NCBI GenBank assembly: GCA_026874595.1
Contig: CM049311.1
Span: 45,325,676 to 45,389,675, forward strand
From: Sipunculus nudus
Taxonomy: Eukaryota; Annelida; Sipuncula; Golfingiida; Sipunculidae
Length of the DNA stretch: 64,000 bases
Direction: 5' to 3'
In this document: positions 1-11,045 of the stretch, in pieces
Numbering within the stretch: the first letter of the stretch is position 1
Layout of the letters: each line of letters starts with the position of its first letter
The notes under the pieces: model-generated
What the model saw: only the letters and a program-made list of their open reading frames with translations
Databases searched by the model: none
Told to the model about the DNA's origin: nothing
Made by a program: the position numbers and the translations under genes

Positions 1-1469
1 CAGTCAAACCACCAGTTTTGCAGCTGCCTGATTTTTAGCGAACTTGTGAGCTTGTGTGATGGCGCAGCGTCGTCCGTTCGCCGTCGTCCATACGTTTACC
101 CATGGTATCTCAGAAACCGTCAGAGCTAGCAGCTCCAAATTGCATGTAAGAAGCAGTTACATGTCAAACTTTATCGGATTGAGCTTATTTTTTGGGTATT
201 AGCATTAACTTCGATTTTATAGGGAAAAAGCTTAAAAACCTTTAAAAATCTTCTTCTCCGAAACTGTCCAGCAAAATTGTCCAGTATTTCACAGAAATGA
301 TCCCTGGAACAATCTCTCTCAAGTTTGTTCGAATGGTTCCAGTTTGGAGAGTTTTGGCCGAGTTACGTAAGGTTGAACTTAGTCATCTGTCCAAAAAAGA
401 ACACTAAAATTAAAATCTCAGAAACGGCTGAGGCTATCATCACCAAATTTTATGCCAGTGTTTGTCACATAAGTCATACCTGAAATTGAGGTATTGGTGG
501 CACCACCTATATTGATCTGTGTTTTTCAAGCAAAACTGTAATTTTAAACTCTTCTAGCTTATACACTGTTTTATGATGAAACGGTTAAGCTGACTGGTTT
601 AAACTTTACAAGAATTGTTTTATGGGAGGGTTCTGCCAGTTTTATAAGAATAGGTTGGGTTAATGCAGCTTTAAAAAGCAGTGTAGCCAATCGAAAAAGG
701 CTTTCTGTGTTTAAAAACAGATTTCACAACATGACAAGTTTCAGCAGCCATGCCAGGTCACTCAGTTCAACCAAGTGGGTCCAGATATCACCGTGGTAAC
801 TGACCTGGCTCTGTCTGGTGTCTAGACAATGTGTCAAGACGTCTAGACACATCGTCTAGACGCAGAATGCCCAGATTAAAACTATTGGAACTATATCTTT
901 GAACTGTCTGAAATAACTTGGTTTGCATTTTTAGATGCAAAGATGTCAGATATCCTGACTGATACATCCTAGTTTTAAAATGTCCTAGTCAGAAACTTGC
1001 AGGTCAGAAACGTCAATTTTGCTGAAATCATAATGACTAAGATATGCAGGACATAAGAGGATCAATATTATATTTTAAAAATAAACCTCCATTCATACTC
1101 CCAAACTTTGCACAGGTTCGCATTAGGCATGTAGGCCTTGTTTTACGTTACCGACATATCTGACACAGACATGGGACCCGCACCTACGCAAGAAATAAAC
1201 GACATAATGTCCCGTGCAATATGCAAGAAGAGTTGGTAGAGAGAGAAAAAATTAACTTGATTCAAAACTTCGTCGGTGTGTATATTTCCTCAGCGATGTT
1301 TTTTTTCTGGCCCAAGATCTGACGGTTCTGATGCTGATTGGTCGATTCTTTTACGTGTTATATGATTACTACGATTTGCATAAGATTTATGAATGACAAA
1401 AAATACGAGCCTTGTCAGGTTTGCTGGGCAGAATCGAAATCGACTAAATCGACACGGCCTAGAGCTACA
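1..1469. other. Non-coding left margin with dispersed-repeat fragments
   Basis: I see no supportable gene here. Positions about 285-400 match, in inverted orientation, a repeat found at 49880-50010 and 50110-50250 (shared blocks read CTCTCAAGTTTGTTC and TTTGGCCGAGTTAC). Positions 495-510 hold GGTGGCACCACC, a variant of the palindrome typical of the composite repeat family described at 6981-10592. The rest is AT-rich sequence without long open frames. Confidence 0.6.
820..865. repeat. Cluster of three GTCTAGAC palindromes
   Basis: The 8-bp palindrome GTCTAGAC occurs three times within about 45 bp, each with slightly extended symmetry (TGTCTAGACA, CGTCTAGAC, CGTCTAGACG). This is a short local repeat. 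No function can be assigned from sequence. Confidence 0.6.
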
Positions 1470-2165
1470 GTCCCACTGAAGCAGGCAGTACTACGGATAG
1501 GCAAGGATTACCACGGATCACCCCGGATATGGTCCGGTGTGGTCCGTGGTGATCCGTGGTGTTATTTGGCAGAAATCGCCAATTCACAGCAGCACTATGG
1601 TAGAGCCCCGGATCGTCCCGGCAGCGCCAAGGACCATCCCGCCTGCACCACGGAAATAACCTCGGCGCAGCCACGGATAGCCCCGTTCAACCACGGCAGC
1701 ACCCCGGATTACCCCGGACCGTCCCGGCAGAGCCCCGGACGGTCTCGGCAACGCCCCGGACTGTCCCGGTATAGTCCGGGGTGATTCGTAGCTCCGACGG
1801 CGCACTACCGAGGAAGCTCTGCCGTGTTGGTCCGTCGTTTACCCGGGGAAGTTCCGGTGGTTTTCAACGTCCCGGACCTCCAAGGACTGTCACGGCAGTG
1901 CCCCGGACTTCCACGGCAGTGGCACGCACACCCGCGGCATAGCCCCGTCAGAGCTGCGGATGAGCCCCGGATCACCACGGATAAAGTTCCGCCCCGGATC
2001 ACCACGAATCGCCCCGGCAGTTTTTGACATCCAAAAACTGCCGGCTCGCCTTCCCGGACCGCCCCGGACCGTCCTGGACCATTCCGGACCATCCATGACC
2101 ATCCCGGCAGCGCTACGGGTTACATCCGGATCACACCGGACCTATCCCTAGCTCTGCCGGGTCCT
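1470..2165. repeat. GC-rich, CpG-rich degenerate short-period repeat block
   Basis: About 700 bp of strikingly GC-rich sequence in an AT-rich surrounding, built from recurring CCCCGGA, CCCGGACCGT, CCACGGAT and CCCGGCAG words. Several overlapping open frames on both strands give low-complexity Arg/Pro/Gly-rich peptides and are repeat artefacts, since the same words recur in all frames. It holds two perfect 13-bp inverted repeats: 1510-1522 with 1548-1560, and 2014-2026 with 2032-2044 (5-nt loop). A CpG island-like regulatory element is an alternative reading, but the word repetition favours a degenerate minisatellite. Confidence 0.65.
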
Positions 2166-3408
2166 CTATGGGACTTATACTTTTACCCAAATAGAGGTCT
2201 GGACTTGCGCAAATCCAAACCAAGGTTTGAACTGGACTATATGTGAATTTGGATTATGTTTGTCAATAGATCCGGACGGGGATATGGGCCTTGATGTGTT
2301 CATGCAACTCTGTAACAGTGGCGAGTTGTATAATTTGATTCCAGTATACTTACTAGTCCACCCGTGTTCCTTATCTGGTCCTCGTTCAGACACAACACTA
2401 GGCATGGCGTCACAGCAGTTACCAGGAAATCAGCTGATTTTAAGGTGAACATACCTGAAACACAATTGGTAACCTGTTAGTTGCACATACGGTATATTCC
2501 CTAAGAATACGTAAATAAGCTGTTTCACATGATGGTAATTATATGCATTTAAAAAGTATTTAGAATCATCTTAGTATTCTGGGAATGAAATTAGAAAGTC
2601 AACAGAGCGCATACCTCCACCAATATATGTATCCACTGTCAGGTCAGTTTTTTATCGATTGTTCCATTACTGATGGCCTGCCGCGCGACCTTTGTTGATA
2701 TTGACAACATACAAAATATCAAACTAGCATGGGCACTACAGCCACAGTCCCCTACCCTGTACTCATCGTTAAACGAAGATATAACGCTTGCCTGTACTTG
2801 TTTATATAAAGAATTCACTTTAATTAACTAAAATTTCAAGTTCTGTTCTGTTCCCGTACTGAAAAACTAATTTAAAATTCTTGATTGAATGATTTTATTG
2901 TTCATTTATATGAAGACTTTACACCATATAATTGGCTATGGTTATTCCTGCCTGGGCTTTAGTATTTACGTTTCGCTACTACAATGCGTAAAATAAAACG
3001 TGATTCCATGTACCGATAGACGTATAACAGTGCCAGCTTTTAACAAAAGAAAGCCAGAGTCGTAAATTAGTCATATTGTGTGCCTCGAGGTGTAGTATCT
3101 GTTCTAAGCGTTGATACACAACAAGCAAAAGTGTGACGGCTCCACTGTGTGTGTGTGTGTGTAGGGGGGGGGGGGCAGTTTTAATCATATTGCATCGAAT
3201 GGGTCAGTCTAGGTTCTTGTATGAGTTTAAACACTCTGTTAACCCTCTTCCCAAGGCTTTCAAATGCTTTATATATAGTTCGACCCTATATAGACCTCAT
3301 TTTATGCTGACGGGGAGTAAGTTGATAAATGCAGTTTTAAAATGGGGCGTTCCCACCTCCACGAATTTATCCCCCGATGCGCTGCAATAACAGGAACTAC
3401 CGTGTATC
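2166..3408. other. No gene seen; short TG and G tracts
   Basis: AT-rich sequence with only short open frames of no recognisable content. A (TG)n run followed by a G run lies at about 3147-3175. Positions 3409-3426 are the left target-site duplication of the LINE fragment that follows. Confidence 0.5.
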
Positions 3409-3426
3409 GAATGATACATCATTCGT

Positions 3427-3760
3427 GGTGGGACGACATATTTGCTAATTACATACAGCTCTATTTGAGGGATATTCTTTTTGGAATACGAAGTGAAAAT
3501 GGAAAGATATATGATATTCTGAACTATTGTATTTTGGTAGGGAAAAGGTATATTTATGTGGAGAGGTTTAACAATAGAAAAGTCTGTTTTACTGATTATC
3601 TCCAAGACTTAAAATTCAGATTAGAAACGGAAATATATATAAATCTGGTAAATAGATATAATAAGACACAGAGGGATATACGTTTGAAAACGTTGTTTGA
3701 AAAACTATGATGTCACATTGCATACAAATATGGAATTTATGAATAAAAGCTTAAAAAAAA
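3427..3760 (+). mobile_element. 5'-truncated LINE insertion (C-terminal tail of ORF2) with 18-bp TSD
   Basis: The fragment encodes about 95 residues resembling the extreme C-terminus of non-LTR retrotransposon ORF2 proteins, with the typical stretch ILNYCILVGKRYIYVERFNN followed by a SFTDYLxxLK-like segment and a stop at 3708-3710. It ends with AATAAA and a short A-rich tail (3741-3760). An 18-bp direct repeat flanks it: 3409-3426 and 3761-3778, with one mismatch. This is what target-primed reverse transcription leaves: the 3' end was copied, the 5' end lost. The LINE clade cannot be fixed from so short a piece; the tail resembles elements of L1/Tx1 type. Confidence 0.8.
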
Positions 3761-3778
3761 GAATGATACAACATTCGT

Positions 3779-4689
3779 CCCTGATGTCATGACAAGGACC
3801 CGGGGTGTCAATAAAGGACGGAGGGGGGGGGGGGGGGGTATATATCCCCACAATTTTTGGCAAGGGGGATGGTCGATGCCGCTACGGTAAACTAATCACC
3901 CCCGCCCCCCCGCTATTAAGAGTTTTAATAAAATTAATATATTGCAAATGAAATATATTGATAATTAGAATTATAGACTGGTTCAGTTTATGAGCTTAAT
4001 ATATGGAATATTATATCTAAACCTGGTTTAGATTTAACTTATATTGGAAACATAATAGTTTATTTTCAAAAACTTTATACTTAATTGTCATATATTGAAA
4101 ATGTGATGAAGTGTATATATTTAAAATGAGTCACACAGACCCTAATATAGTTGAAATGTACCATACAGACTCTAAAAGGTATATATATATGTGTGTGTGT
4201 ACTCGGGCGCGCGAGTCATCCCCCCCATCTTGAAGATTAATTAGCGTATCCAGCACAGCACCAAATTCCAAATTTACCTCCGCTGTTAGTAAGTGATATA
4301 TATAGGCCTTAATATATATATATAAAATAATAATAATAATAATAATTTATATAAATAATTCCACTCTACATTTCAGGACCCAGAAAAAAAACACGATGTC
4401 CTATTAAAAGTTTATTTCCGTAGACAAAGAGAGATGGAATTTGAATAAATATCATGTCATGTTCCTTGGTAATTCCAAAAGGATTGCTTATCAGAAACGC
4501 CATATATCAATACTGGATTCAACTTGATATTGTTCTGCTGAGAATCATTTACCTGGCGTAATTATATCCTGGAGACCACATGTTAACTCATTATCCTATG
4601 ATAGTATAGTGCTTTATCGTATATCAAGCATTCGTTCTCTGCAATCATTGACCAAGGTTTATGTGACACTCATTCAGCCATGCACATAT
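3779..4689. other. No gene seen; simple repeats
   Basis: The stretch contains a run of 16 G at 3823-3838, a C-rich run near 3899-3912, (TA)n(TG)n around 4180-4200, and (TA)n plus (TAA)n around 4311-4347. No coding sequence could be supported. Confidence 0.5.
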
Positions 4690-5091
4690 TGATTATGTCA
4701 AAAGCATCTTGTGTTGTTCCTGAATAAATATCGTCTATTAATAATATGAAACAACAGAAACAAAACAGAGCTGTCCTAACTATAACAAGAAAACTACAAT
4801 CGAAATGTAAATTCTTTGATGCTAGTATAAGTGAACTGGGATAGAGTAATGTACATCAACGACATATACATATTCTATTGCAGTGCTAATTTATAAATGT
4901 GTGTTTGCTTAATGGTTCCTGGTTCACAGGGGGTTAATTTTCACTTTGTTAATGAAACTCACAATTATGAAAATCGAGCTGCTGTGAATATTTATTCGTT
5001 CCTAAACCTAAAACTATTTGAAAAAGTCTCCCTCAATAAACCTCCTACGGCGTCCGAGTGCCTGGTGGATTACAAAACAGCTGATAACTAA
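4690..5091 (+). pseudogene. Decayed LINE reverse-transcriptase C-terminal tail
   Basis: Across shifting frames the sequence resembles the 3' portion of CR1/jockey-superfamily ORF2: a KQQKQNRAVLTITRK-like segment near 4750-4800, then in the next 280 bp NETHNYENRAAVN and FLNLKLFEKVSLNKPP, which correspond to the usual N-x-H-x-Y-x-TR and PKxxxxFKKSLS region. The frame is broken and several stops interrupt it. The match is by pattern memory only. A random AT-rich open frame is the alternative, but the order of the motifs argues against it. Confidence 0.5.
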
Positions 5092-5710
5092 ATAAATAAG
5101 AGGGAAGTTCAGCCTGGTATATTTGCTGTGCTTGGCATTTATTCACAAGCTGTATATCTGAGCACTTTTTGCAGCAATAAAACTCAACATAATTGCAAAA
5201 TACTTGCAATCATTTGATGGCCGGCTGACGTCCGATCGACTCACGTCCGAGATAAATATCGGTTGATGAAATTATTATTAGTCAATATTAACTCCCGTAA
5301 CTCAGTAAGATTAAAGAACTATATATACGAGCAACGGACATGTGAAATTTTATTGGTATATGATGAGTTATTATAAAAATAGCAGTCTCCTTGCTTTTAT
5401 AAGTATGACATACCTTCTAAATATGCTTGTGTGTTTTAGAGTTCACATAATTGTAATGTTCATGTTTTATACTCTTAGCAATGGTATTATACTGTGGGGG
5501 GTGGGGGGGGGGGGGGTCGAATTAATAAGTATTAATGGTATATTTTTTTTTTAATTTCTACATAAAGTAGGCGTGTCGGTGAAACACAACACAAAGGCTG
5601 TCCATAATAGAGCTTTATTGGGCTTCACAACTGTAACATACACCAGTACCACAAACCTGTACCAAAAACCATTAAACACATAAAAGTGTTACACAGTGGA
5701 ACACATGTAT
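5092..5710. other. No gene seen; poly-G tract
   Basis: AT-rich sequence with a G-rich run near 5496-5515. No coding or RNA gene is visible. Positions 5706-5710 (TGTAT) are the left target duplication of the next element. Confidence 0.5.
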
Positions 5711-5946
5711 CAGGGGCGGATCCAGGATTTAGGAAAGGGGGGGGGGTCCAACCCAGGAGGACAAATGGACACTCTATAAAAAGGTCCTCAGGTGTGAAAA
5801 AGGGGGGGGGGGGGGGGGGGTCCAGGCGGCAAAATTTTGTCTGAAGCCCTTAAAAAAAGTTGTTTCTGATGAAAAAGGGGGGGGGGGTCCAGACCCACTG
5901 GAATCCCGCCCCCCCCCCCCACCCCCCCCACCCGGATCCGCTTCTG
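5711..5946. mobile_element. Small non-autonomous DNA transposon, hAT-like termini
   Basis: A 236-bp element bounded by imperfect inverted repeats: the left end CAGGGGCGGATCCAGG matches the complement of the right end (CAGAAGCGGATCCGGG) at 13 of 16 positions. TGTAT flanks it on both sides (5706-5710 and 5947-5951). Ends starting CAGGGGCGGATCC are common for hAT-type MITEs in marine invertebrates. A 5-bp duplication is shorter than the usual 8 bp, as known for the hAT5 group. The interior has no coding capacity and carries G runs of up to 19 and C runs. Confidence 0.65.
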
Positions 5947-5951
5947 TGTAT

Positions 5952-6980
5952 CAGTTAACCGTGAGGATGTCATATACGAAACACATCACGGTCCTGATTC
6001 ATTTTTTACTCTTTATGTAAGACCTCCCTTAGACGAACACCCCCGAAAATGTGACCACTGAAACGAGGTCCCGTTGGTGGCGATCATAATTTGAGGTTTT
6101 TCCGCACTTCGCTTATTTTGAAAAAGGTTACAAGTCTTACTGAGTGTCCTTTTTACGTTTTGATAAAAAAAAGCTTTATCTCTAGAAAAGAAAAAAAAGG
6201 CTAAAAATACTGTCTCTAGGGTAAATTGTTGGGTCCTGACCCTTAATTTTCGACAAAGTAGTAAGGATAAAAATCAACTCATATTGATTGTGGTAGGAGA
6301 CAATGTATCGATGGAGCTACGGAATGTGAATGAGCCAGGTGTCAAAATTTGGAGGCATTTTCCGTCCTGCTTTCTTTCTCAAGCTTTGCTCAAAAAGGTT
6401 TCCCAAAGTGAGGAAGCAGAGCCACAGCACTTTATCGAACCTATATGTCTCACTGTAATGAGTTTATTTTCCACGAAGAACGTATGCCATATGCAGGTGC
6501 ACAGGTCACAGTCATGCATAATCTCTAAAAATGTACTTCAGTCAGATAAAAATTCTGACTCCAGTGTATGTAAAAAGGATACTTATGTTCTGTCATCCCA
6601 ATATACTAACTATGTTATGTTTCCTTGTGAGAATTTAATGCTGGTGTTGACTCATTAATCTCACATGAATTGGGAATACAAGGTCTACTTGTTTATATGA
6701 TAGAACTTAGTATATATATATAAAAGGAAGACAGAGATTAAAAGAACAGTGCCTAGTATCAGAGAAGAAAAGAGAATATCATAAATGTTATTATACTGAC
6801 TCAGGGTTGTTGACCAGGAAAGGAAGTACCATTGATAATGTGCGACTTGGAGGGTGGTCGAGCAAATAGTCATACTTCACGCATGAGCCTTATCCGAAAT
6901 ATTATATTATATTACAAGTATGTACCCCCCCCCCCCCCCCCCCCCCCCCATCATTAATAGAAATTCTCATGTCAAAGAGT
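5952..6980. other. No recognised gene; 25-C run and one unassigned open frame
   Basis: An open frame at 6284-6658 on the plus strand (124 codons) shows no domain, repeat or signal that I recognise, and its composition does not differ from its surroundings; I do not call it a gene. A (TA)n run is near 6710-6722. A run of 25 C lies at 6925-6949, just before the composite element. Confidence 0.45.
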
Positions 6981-7419
6981 AACAAGTGACCCATGGGTCA
7001 TGACGCTCAGCTGACTGGGAAGAGATTCACAAAAGGAAATTTTATCATCAGAATGGTAGATACCCATTCAACTGAAGCATCAAACAGAGTATCCAACAGG
7101 CCAATATTTAGTCTGTATTTATATATCTGAAAAATAGAGAAAAAATGTGTAAACTTTAAAAACTAGAATACGGGTAGCCGACAAGTGACTACGTGTATCT
7201 GCCAAAATCAGAGTGGAACGGGTGAAGTGAGGCATGGATTGAGTGGCAAGGGGAAACAGAGTGAGGTATGTTGCATATTAGCATGGATGTCTGCAGCCTA
7301 AATGTGTATGTAGGTTGTGCAACCTACCACAAATCCAGAAAGCTGTCCAAGTTGAATACATATGCAAAATTTTAGGCAGAAAAGTCAAACCACTACATGG
7401 ATATGAGTGATTTTAGCCC

Positions 7420-8110
7420 ACGGCAGACAAACAGACAGACGCTGTGCAAAAATGGTTGCAGTTTTGTGTATGATAAAGACCTATATGAGATCTAAACACA
7501 AGCACAATTTTGGCCCAATCGGTCAAATGGTTCTTGAGATATTAGCTTGGATGTGTGCAGCGTTAACTAGAATGTAGGTGGCGCCACCTGTCATAAAATC
7601 AAGAAAGCTATCCAGGATGTATAAACCTGCAAAATTTTAGGCAGTTATGTCAAACCACTACAGAGAAATGAGTGATTTTAGGCCACGGCAGACAAACAGA
7701 CAGACGCTGTGCAAAATGTGCAAAAATGGTTGCAGGTGGCCGCTCCAGTTTTGTGTATGATAAAGACCTATGTGAGATCTATACACATGCAAAATTTTGG
7801 CCCGATCGGTCAAACGGTTCCCGAAATATGAGCTTGGGTGTCATCAGCGTGAATGAGAATGTAGGTGGCGCCACCTGTCATAAAATCAAAAAAGCTATCC
7901 AGGATGTATACGCATGCCGAATTTCAGGTGAATAAGTCAATTCACTGCAGAGATATGAGTGATTTTAACCAAAGGCAGATGAACAGATGGACACTGTGCA
8001 AACATGGTTACAGGTGGCGCCACCATTTTTTGTGTATGTTATAGAGCTATCCAAGGGCTACATTAGTATAAATTTTATTTCCTGATCAGTCAAACGGTTC
8101 CCGAGATATG
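7420..8110 (+). repeat. Type A internal modules (about 265-290 bp) of the composite element
   Basis: Three degenerate copies, anchored by CAGACAAACAGACAGACG or its variants at 7424, 7689 and 7976, each followed by a GTGTATG-A-TA-AGA segment. The 12-bp palindrome GGTGGCGCCACC sits at 7577-7588, 7864-7875 and 8013-8024. A related copy lies at 61000-61200. Confidence 0.7.
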
Positions 8111-8395
8111 AGCTTTGAAAGCTCATAAAATCAAGTCCCAGAGGAGCTCTCTGGAAACGAACGCGGCAACGGCGGTGGAACCCGGTCAAAAACATAGTAT
8201 CCACAAAACTTCGTTTTGGCGGGTACAAAAATACAGGTGGCTCCACCAGTCTGCAGAAACTAATAAAAACACTTACAAACATCAATATCCATGCAAAGAA
8301 TCATGGTGATCTCCCCATTAGTTCTTCAGATATTTCAGCTTTTGTATCAAATTGTCCATTATTCTGAGGGATACTTCGGAGTCCTATAGCTTGAA
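8111..8395 (+). repeat. Repeat segment shared with 61.34-61.45 kb
   Basis: The block about 8153-8232, containing AAACGAACGCGG and AAACTTCGTTTTGGCGG, recurs almost unchanged at about 61382-61452. At both places it follows type A modules, so it is part of the same family. Confidence 0.65.
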
Positions 8396-10515
8396 GGATA
8401 TGGGTAACAGAGACCTAATTTTAAGTTTCCACAGGCACTTTTCATGGGCCTCCTTGCATGACAAGAATTAAGATTCTAGGTCCAGTTGTTGCGATTTGTA
8501 CCCTGTTGACAGATAACCACATCTTTAAAGGTATCAAAAAAAGAGAAAAAAAATCGTAAAAATTTGAAAAAAATAGAGAAGGCGCACCCAGTCTGCAGAA
8601 ACTGATGGAACAGGTCATGATCAATATGTATGCCGAAAATCATGACCATCAGTGTTGTAGTTATTGAGATACTGCAGTTTTTGTATCAAATTTTCCATTA
8701 TTCTGGGGGGTAATTTGGAGCCATACAGCTGAAAGAATTTGGGTAACAGAGACCTAATTTCAGGTTTCCATGGAGACTTTTCATGGGTCTCCCTGTGTGT
8801 CAAGAATGAAGATTCTAGGTCCAGTTTTAATGATTTGTGCCCTGTTTACAGATGTTCATAACTTTAAAGGTCTCAAAAATAGAGAAAAAATTCGTAAAAA
8901 AACCCGAACAAATACAGGTGGTGCCACCAGTCTGCAGAAACTGATGAAACACTCCATGATCAATATCCATGAAAAAAATTATGGTGATCTCTATATTAGT
9001 TGTTCAGATACTTCAGCTTTTGTATCAAATTTTCCATTATTCTGAGCTGTACTTTGGAGTGCCATAGCTCAAAGGATATGGGTAACAGAGACCTAATTTC
9101 AGGTGTCCAAGGAGACTTATCATGGGTCTCCCTGTGTGTCAACAATAAAGATTCTAGGTCCAGTCCTTACGATTTGTACCCTGTTGACAGATAACTACAT
9201 CCTGAAAGGTCTGAAAAATAGAGAATAAAAAATTGTGAAAATTTGAAAAAATACAGGTGGCACCACCAGTCTGCAGGTACTGATGAAACACCTCTTGATC
9301 AATATGTATGCCAAAAATCATGACCATCAGTAGTTATTGAGATGTTGCAGTTTGTTTTTATCAAATTTTCCATTATTCTGGGGGCTTATTGGGAGCCCCC
9401 CATAGCTCAAAGGATATGGGTAACAGAGACCTTATTTCAGGTTTCCATGGAGACTTTTTATGGACCTCTCAGTGTGTCAAGAATGAAGATTCTAGGTCCA
9501 GCCTTTATGATTTGTGCCCTGTTAACAGCTGTTCACATTTTTAAATTCGTAAAAAATCGAAAAATTCAGGTGGCGCCACCAGTCTGCAGGAAGTGATGGA
9601 ACATCTCATGATCAATACGTATGCCAAAAATCATGACCATCAGTCAAGTAGTTAATGAGATATTGAAGTTTTTGTATGAAATTTTTGACTTTTCTGGGGG
9701 GTACTTTGGGGCCCCATAGCTCGAAGGATATGGGTAACAGAGATCTAATTTATGGTTTCCATGGAGACTTTTAATAGGTTTCTCAGTGTGTCGAGAATGA
9801 AGATTCTAGGTCCAGCGGTTACGATTTGTGCCACGTTAACAGATGACAGCATCTTTAAACGTCTCAAAAATAGAGGAAAAAAATTGTAAAAAAATCGAAA
9901 AATACAGGTGGCGCCACCAGTCTGCAGGAACTTATGGAACATCTTATAATCAATATGTATGCGTAAAATCATGACCATCAGTGTTGTAGTTATTGAGATA
10001 TTGAAGTTTTTGTGAAATTTTTTACTATTCTTGGGGGTACTTTGGGGCCCCATAGCTCGAAGGATATGGGTAACAGAGACCTAATTTCTGGTTTCCAAGG
10101 AGATTTTTAATGGACCTCTCAGTGTATCAAGAATTAAGATTCTAGGTCTAGGCTTTACGATTTGTGCCTTGTTAACAGATGTTCACATTTTTAAAGGTCT
10201 CAAAAATAGAGAAAAAAATTTGTAAAAAATCGAAAAATACAGGTGGCGCCACCAGTCTGTAGGAAGTGATGGAACATCTCATGATCAATATGTATGCCAA
10301 AAATCATGACCATCAGTCAAGTAGTTAATGAGATATTGAAGTTTTTGTATGAAATTTTTAACTTTTCTGGGGGGTACTTTGGGGCCCCATAGCTCGAAGG
10401 ATATGGGTAACAGAGACCTAATTTCTGGTTTCCAAGGAGATTTTTCATGGACCTCTCAGAATCCCAAGTTACAAGGTTCTAGGTTCAGCGGTTACGATTG
10501 GTTCCTGGTTAACGG
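8396..10515 (+). repeat. Type B internal modules, about 337-bp tandem repeat, 6-7 copies
   Basis: The marker GGATATGGGTAACAGAGAC (one variant) starts at 8396, 8735, 9074, 9412, 9726, 10062 and 10399, giving spacings of 339, 339, 338, 314, 336 and 337 bp. Each unit carries a palindrome GGTGGCGCCACC or a one-base variant followed by AGTCTGCAG; perfect copies are at 9569-9580, 9907-9918 and 10242-10253. The last unit is partial and runs into the terminal hairpin segment. A detached copy is at 41068-41370. Confidence 0.85.
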
Positions 10516-10592
10516 ACGGACAGACGGACAGACGGACGACGGACAAAGAGTGATCGCTATAGCTCAGATGACTTTCAGTCAGCTGAGCTAAA

Positions 10593-11028
10593 AAGTAAAT
10601 AAAGAGGTCAAATATAATACACTAAAAGGACTATGCCACAAAAGTTGTACAAGTTTTGTAAACTTAATTAGCAGATAGAAAACATAAATACTAATTTGAA
10701 GAAAACTTTTTAATAGGTATAAATAAAAATAGTTACGCATAAAATGCAGTAACGATGTTTTAACCTTTAGAATATTGGTGGGTGGTCCGGTCTCCAAATT
10801 TAAATATAGAAATACCTTGTGTTATAATATGACATCATGCATATACAACAACCTCATGCATGTGTATCTGTTACGAGGCACTGACCCAGTAGTGTATGGG
10901 CAGTCTGTGCTACACCATCCGACTGGACAGTCGTGTTTACAAGTGCTTATGTGTATCCAGTGTCAGATATAATAAATACAGACATATACACCATCTGGAT
11001 TATTTATTCATTGGAACATAACATAACA
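10593..11028 (+). repeat. Probable 5' LTR region of gypsy element 1
   Basis: The sequence just before the primer-binding site ends in ACATAACA, a typical LTR terminus, and has AATAAA at about 10970. The left LTR border cannot be fixed because no 3' LTR copy exists in the window to compare with. It therefore may start anywhere after the composite element ends. Confidence 0.45.
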
Positions 11029-11045
11029 TGGTGTCAGAAATGCTA
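11029..11045 (+). other. Primer-binding site of gypsy element 1
   Basis: TGGTGTCAGAAATGC directly follows the ...CATAACA end of the presumed LTR. TGG is the expected complement of a tRNA CCA tail, and TGGTGTCAGAA is a common start of the untranslated leader in metazoan Ty3/gypsy elements. The priming tRNA was not identified. Confidence 0.5.

Larger units (their letters stand above)
6981..10592 (+). mobile_element. Composite repeat element with structured termini and internal tandem modules
   Basis: The left end reads AACAAGTGACCCATGGGTCA, containing the perfect palindrome TGACCCATGGGTCA (6988-7001), then GCTCAGCTGACTG (7005-7017). The right end has a (GACG)-rich stretch (10513-10545) and a terminal near-perfect hairpin at 10561-10589, arms AGCTCAG/CTGAGCT and GACT/AGTC around TTC. 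CAGTCAGCTGAGC (10576-10588) is the exact complement of the 13-bp block near the left end. The same left end recurs at 22518 and 55503; the same right end at about 41000-41056, 56570-56633 and, inverted, about 21895-21960. The interior has two module types, about 280 bp and about 337 bp. No protein is encoded; open frames in it are repeat shadows. A non-autonomous transposon is the likeliest identity; I cannot name the superfamily. Confidence 0.7.

Noticed and set aside
1338-2151. Overlapping Arg/Pro/Gly-rich open frames on both strands
   Set aside because: They come from the GC-rich repeat block, where stop codons are rare; the same words appear in several frames.
6284-6658. 124-codon plus-strand open frame
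   Set aside because: No domain, no splice or promoter context, and composition like its flanks; not enough to call a gene.
7672-10591. Several 60-100 codon frames on both strands
   Set aside because: They lie in tandem modules of the composite element, shift between copies, and contain no domain.
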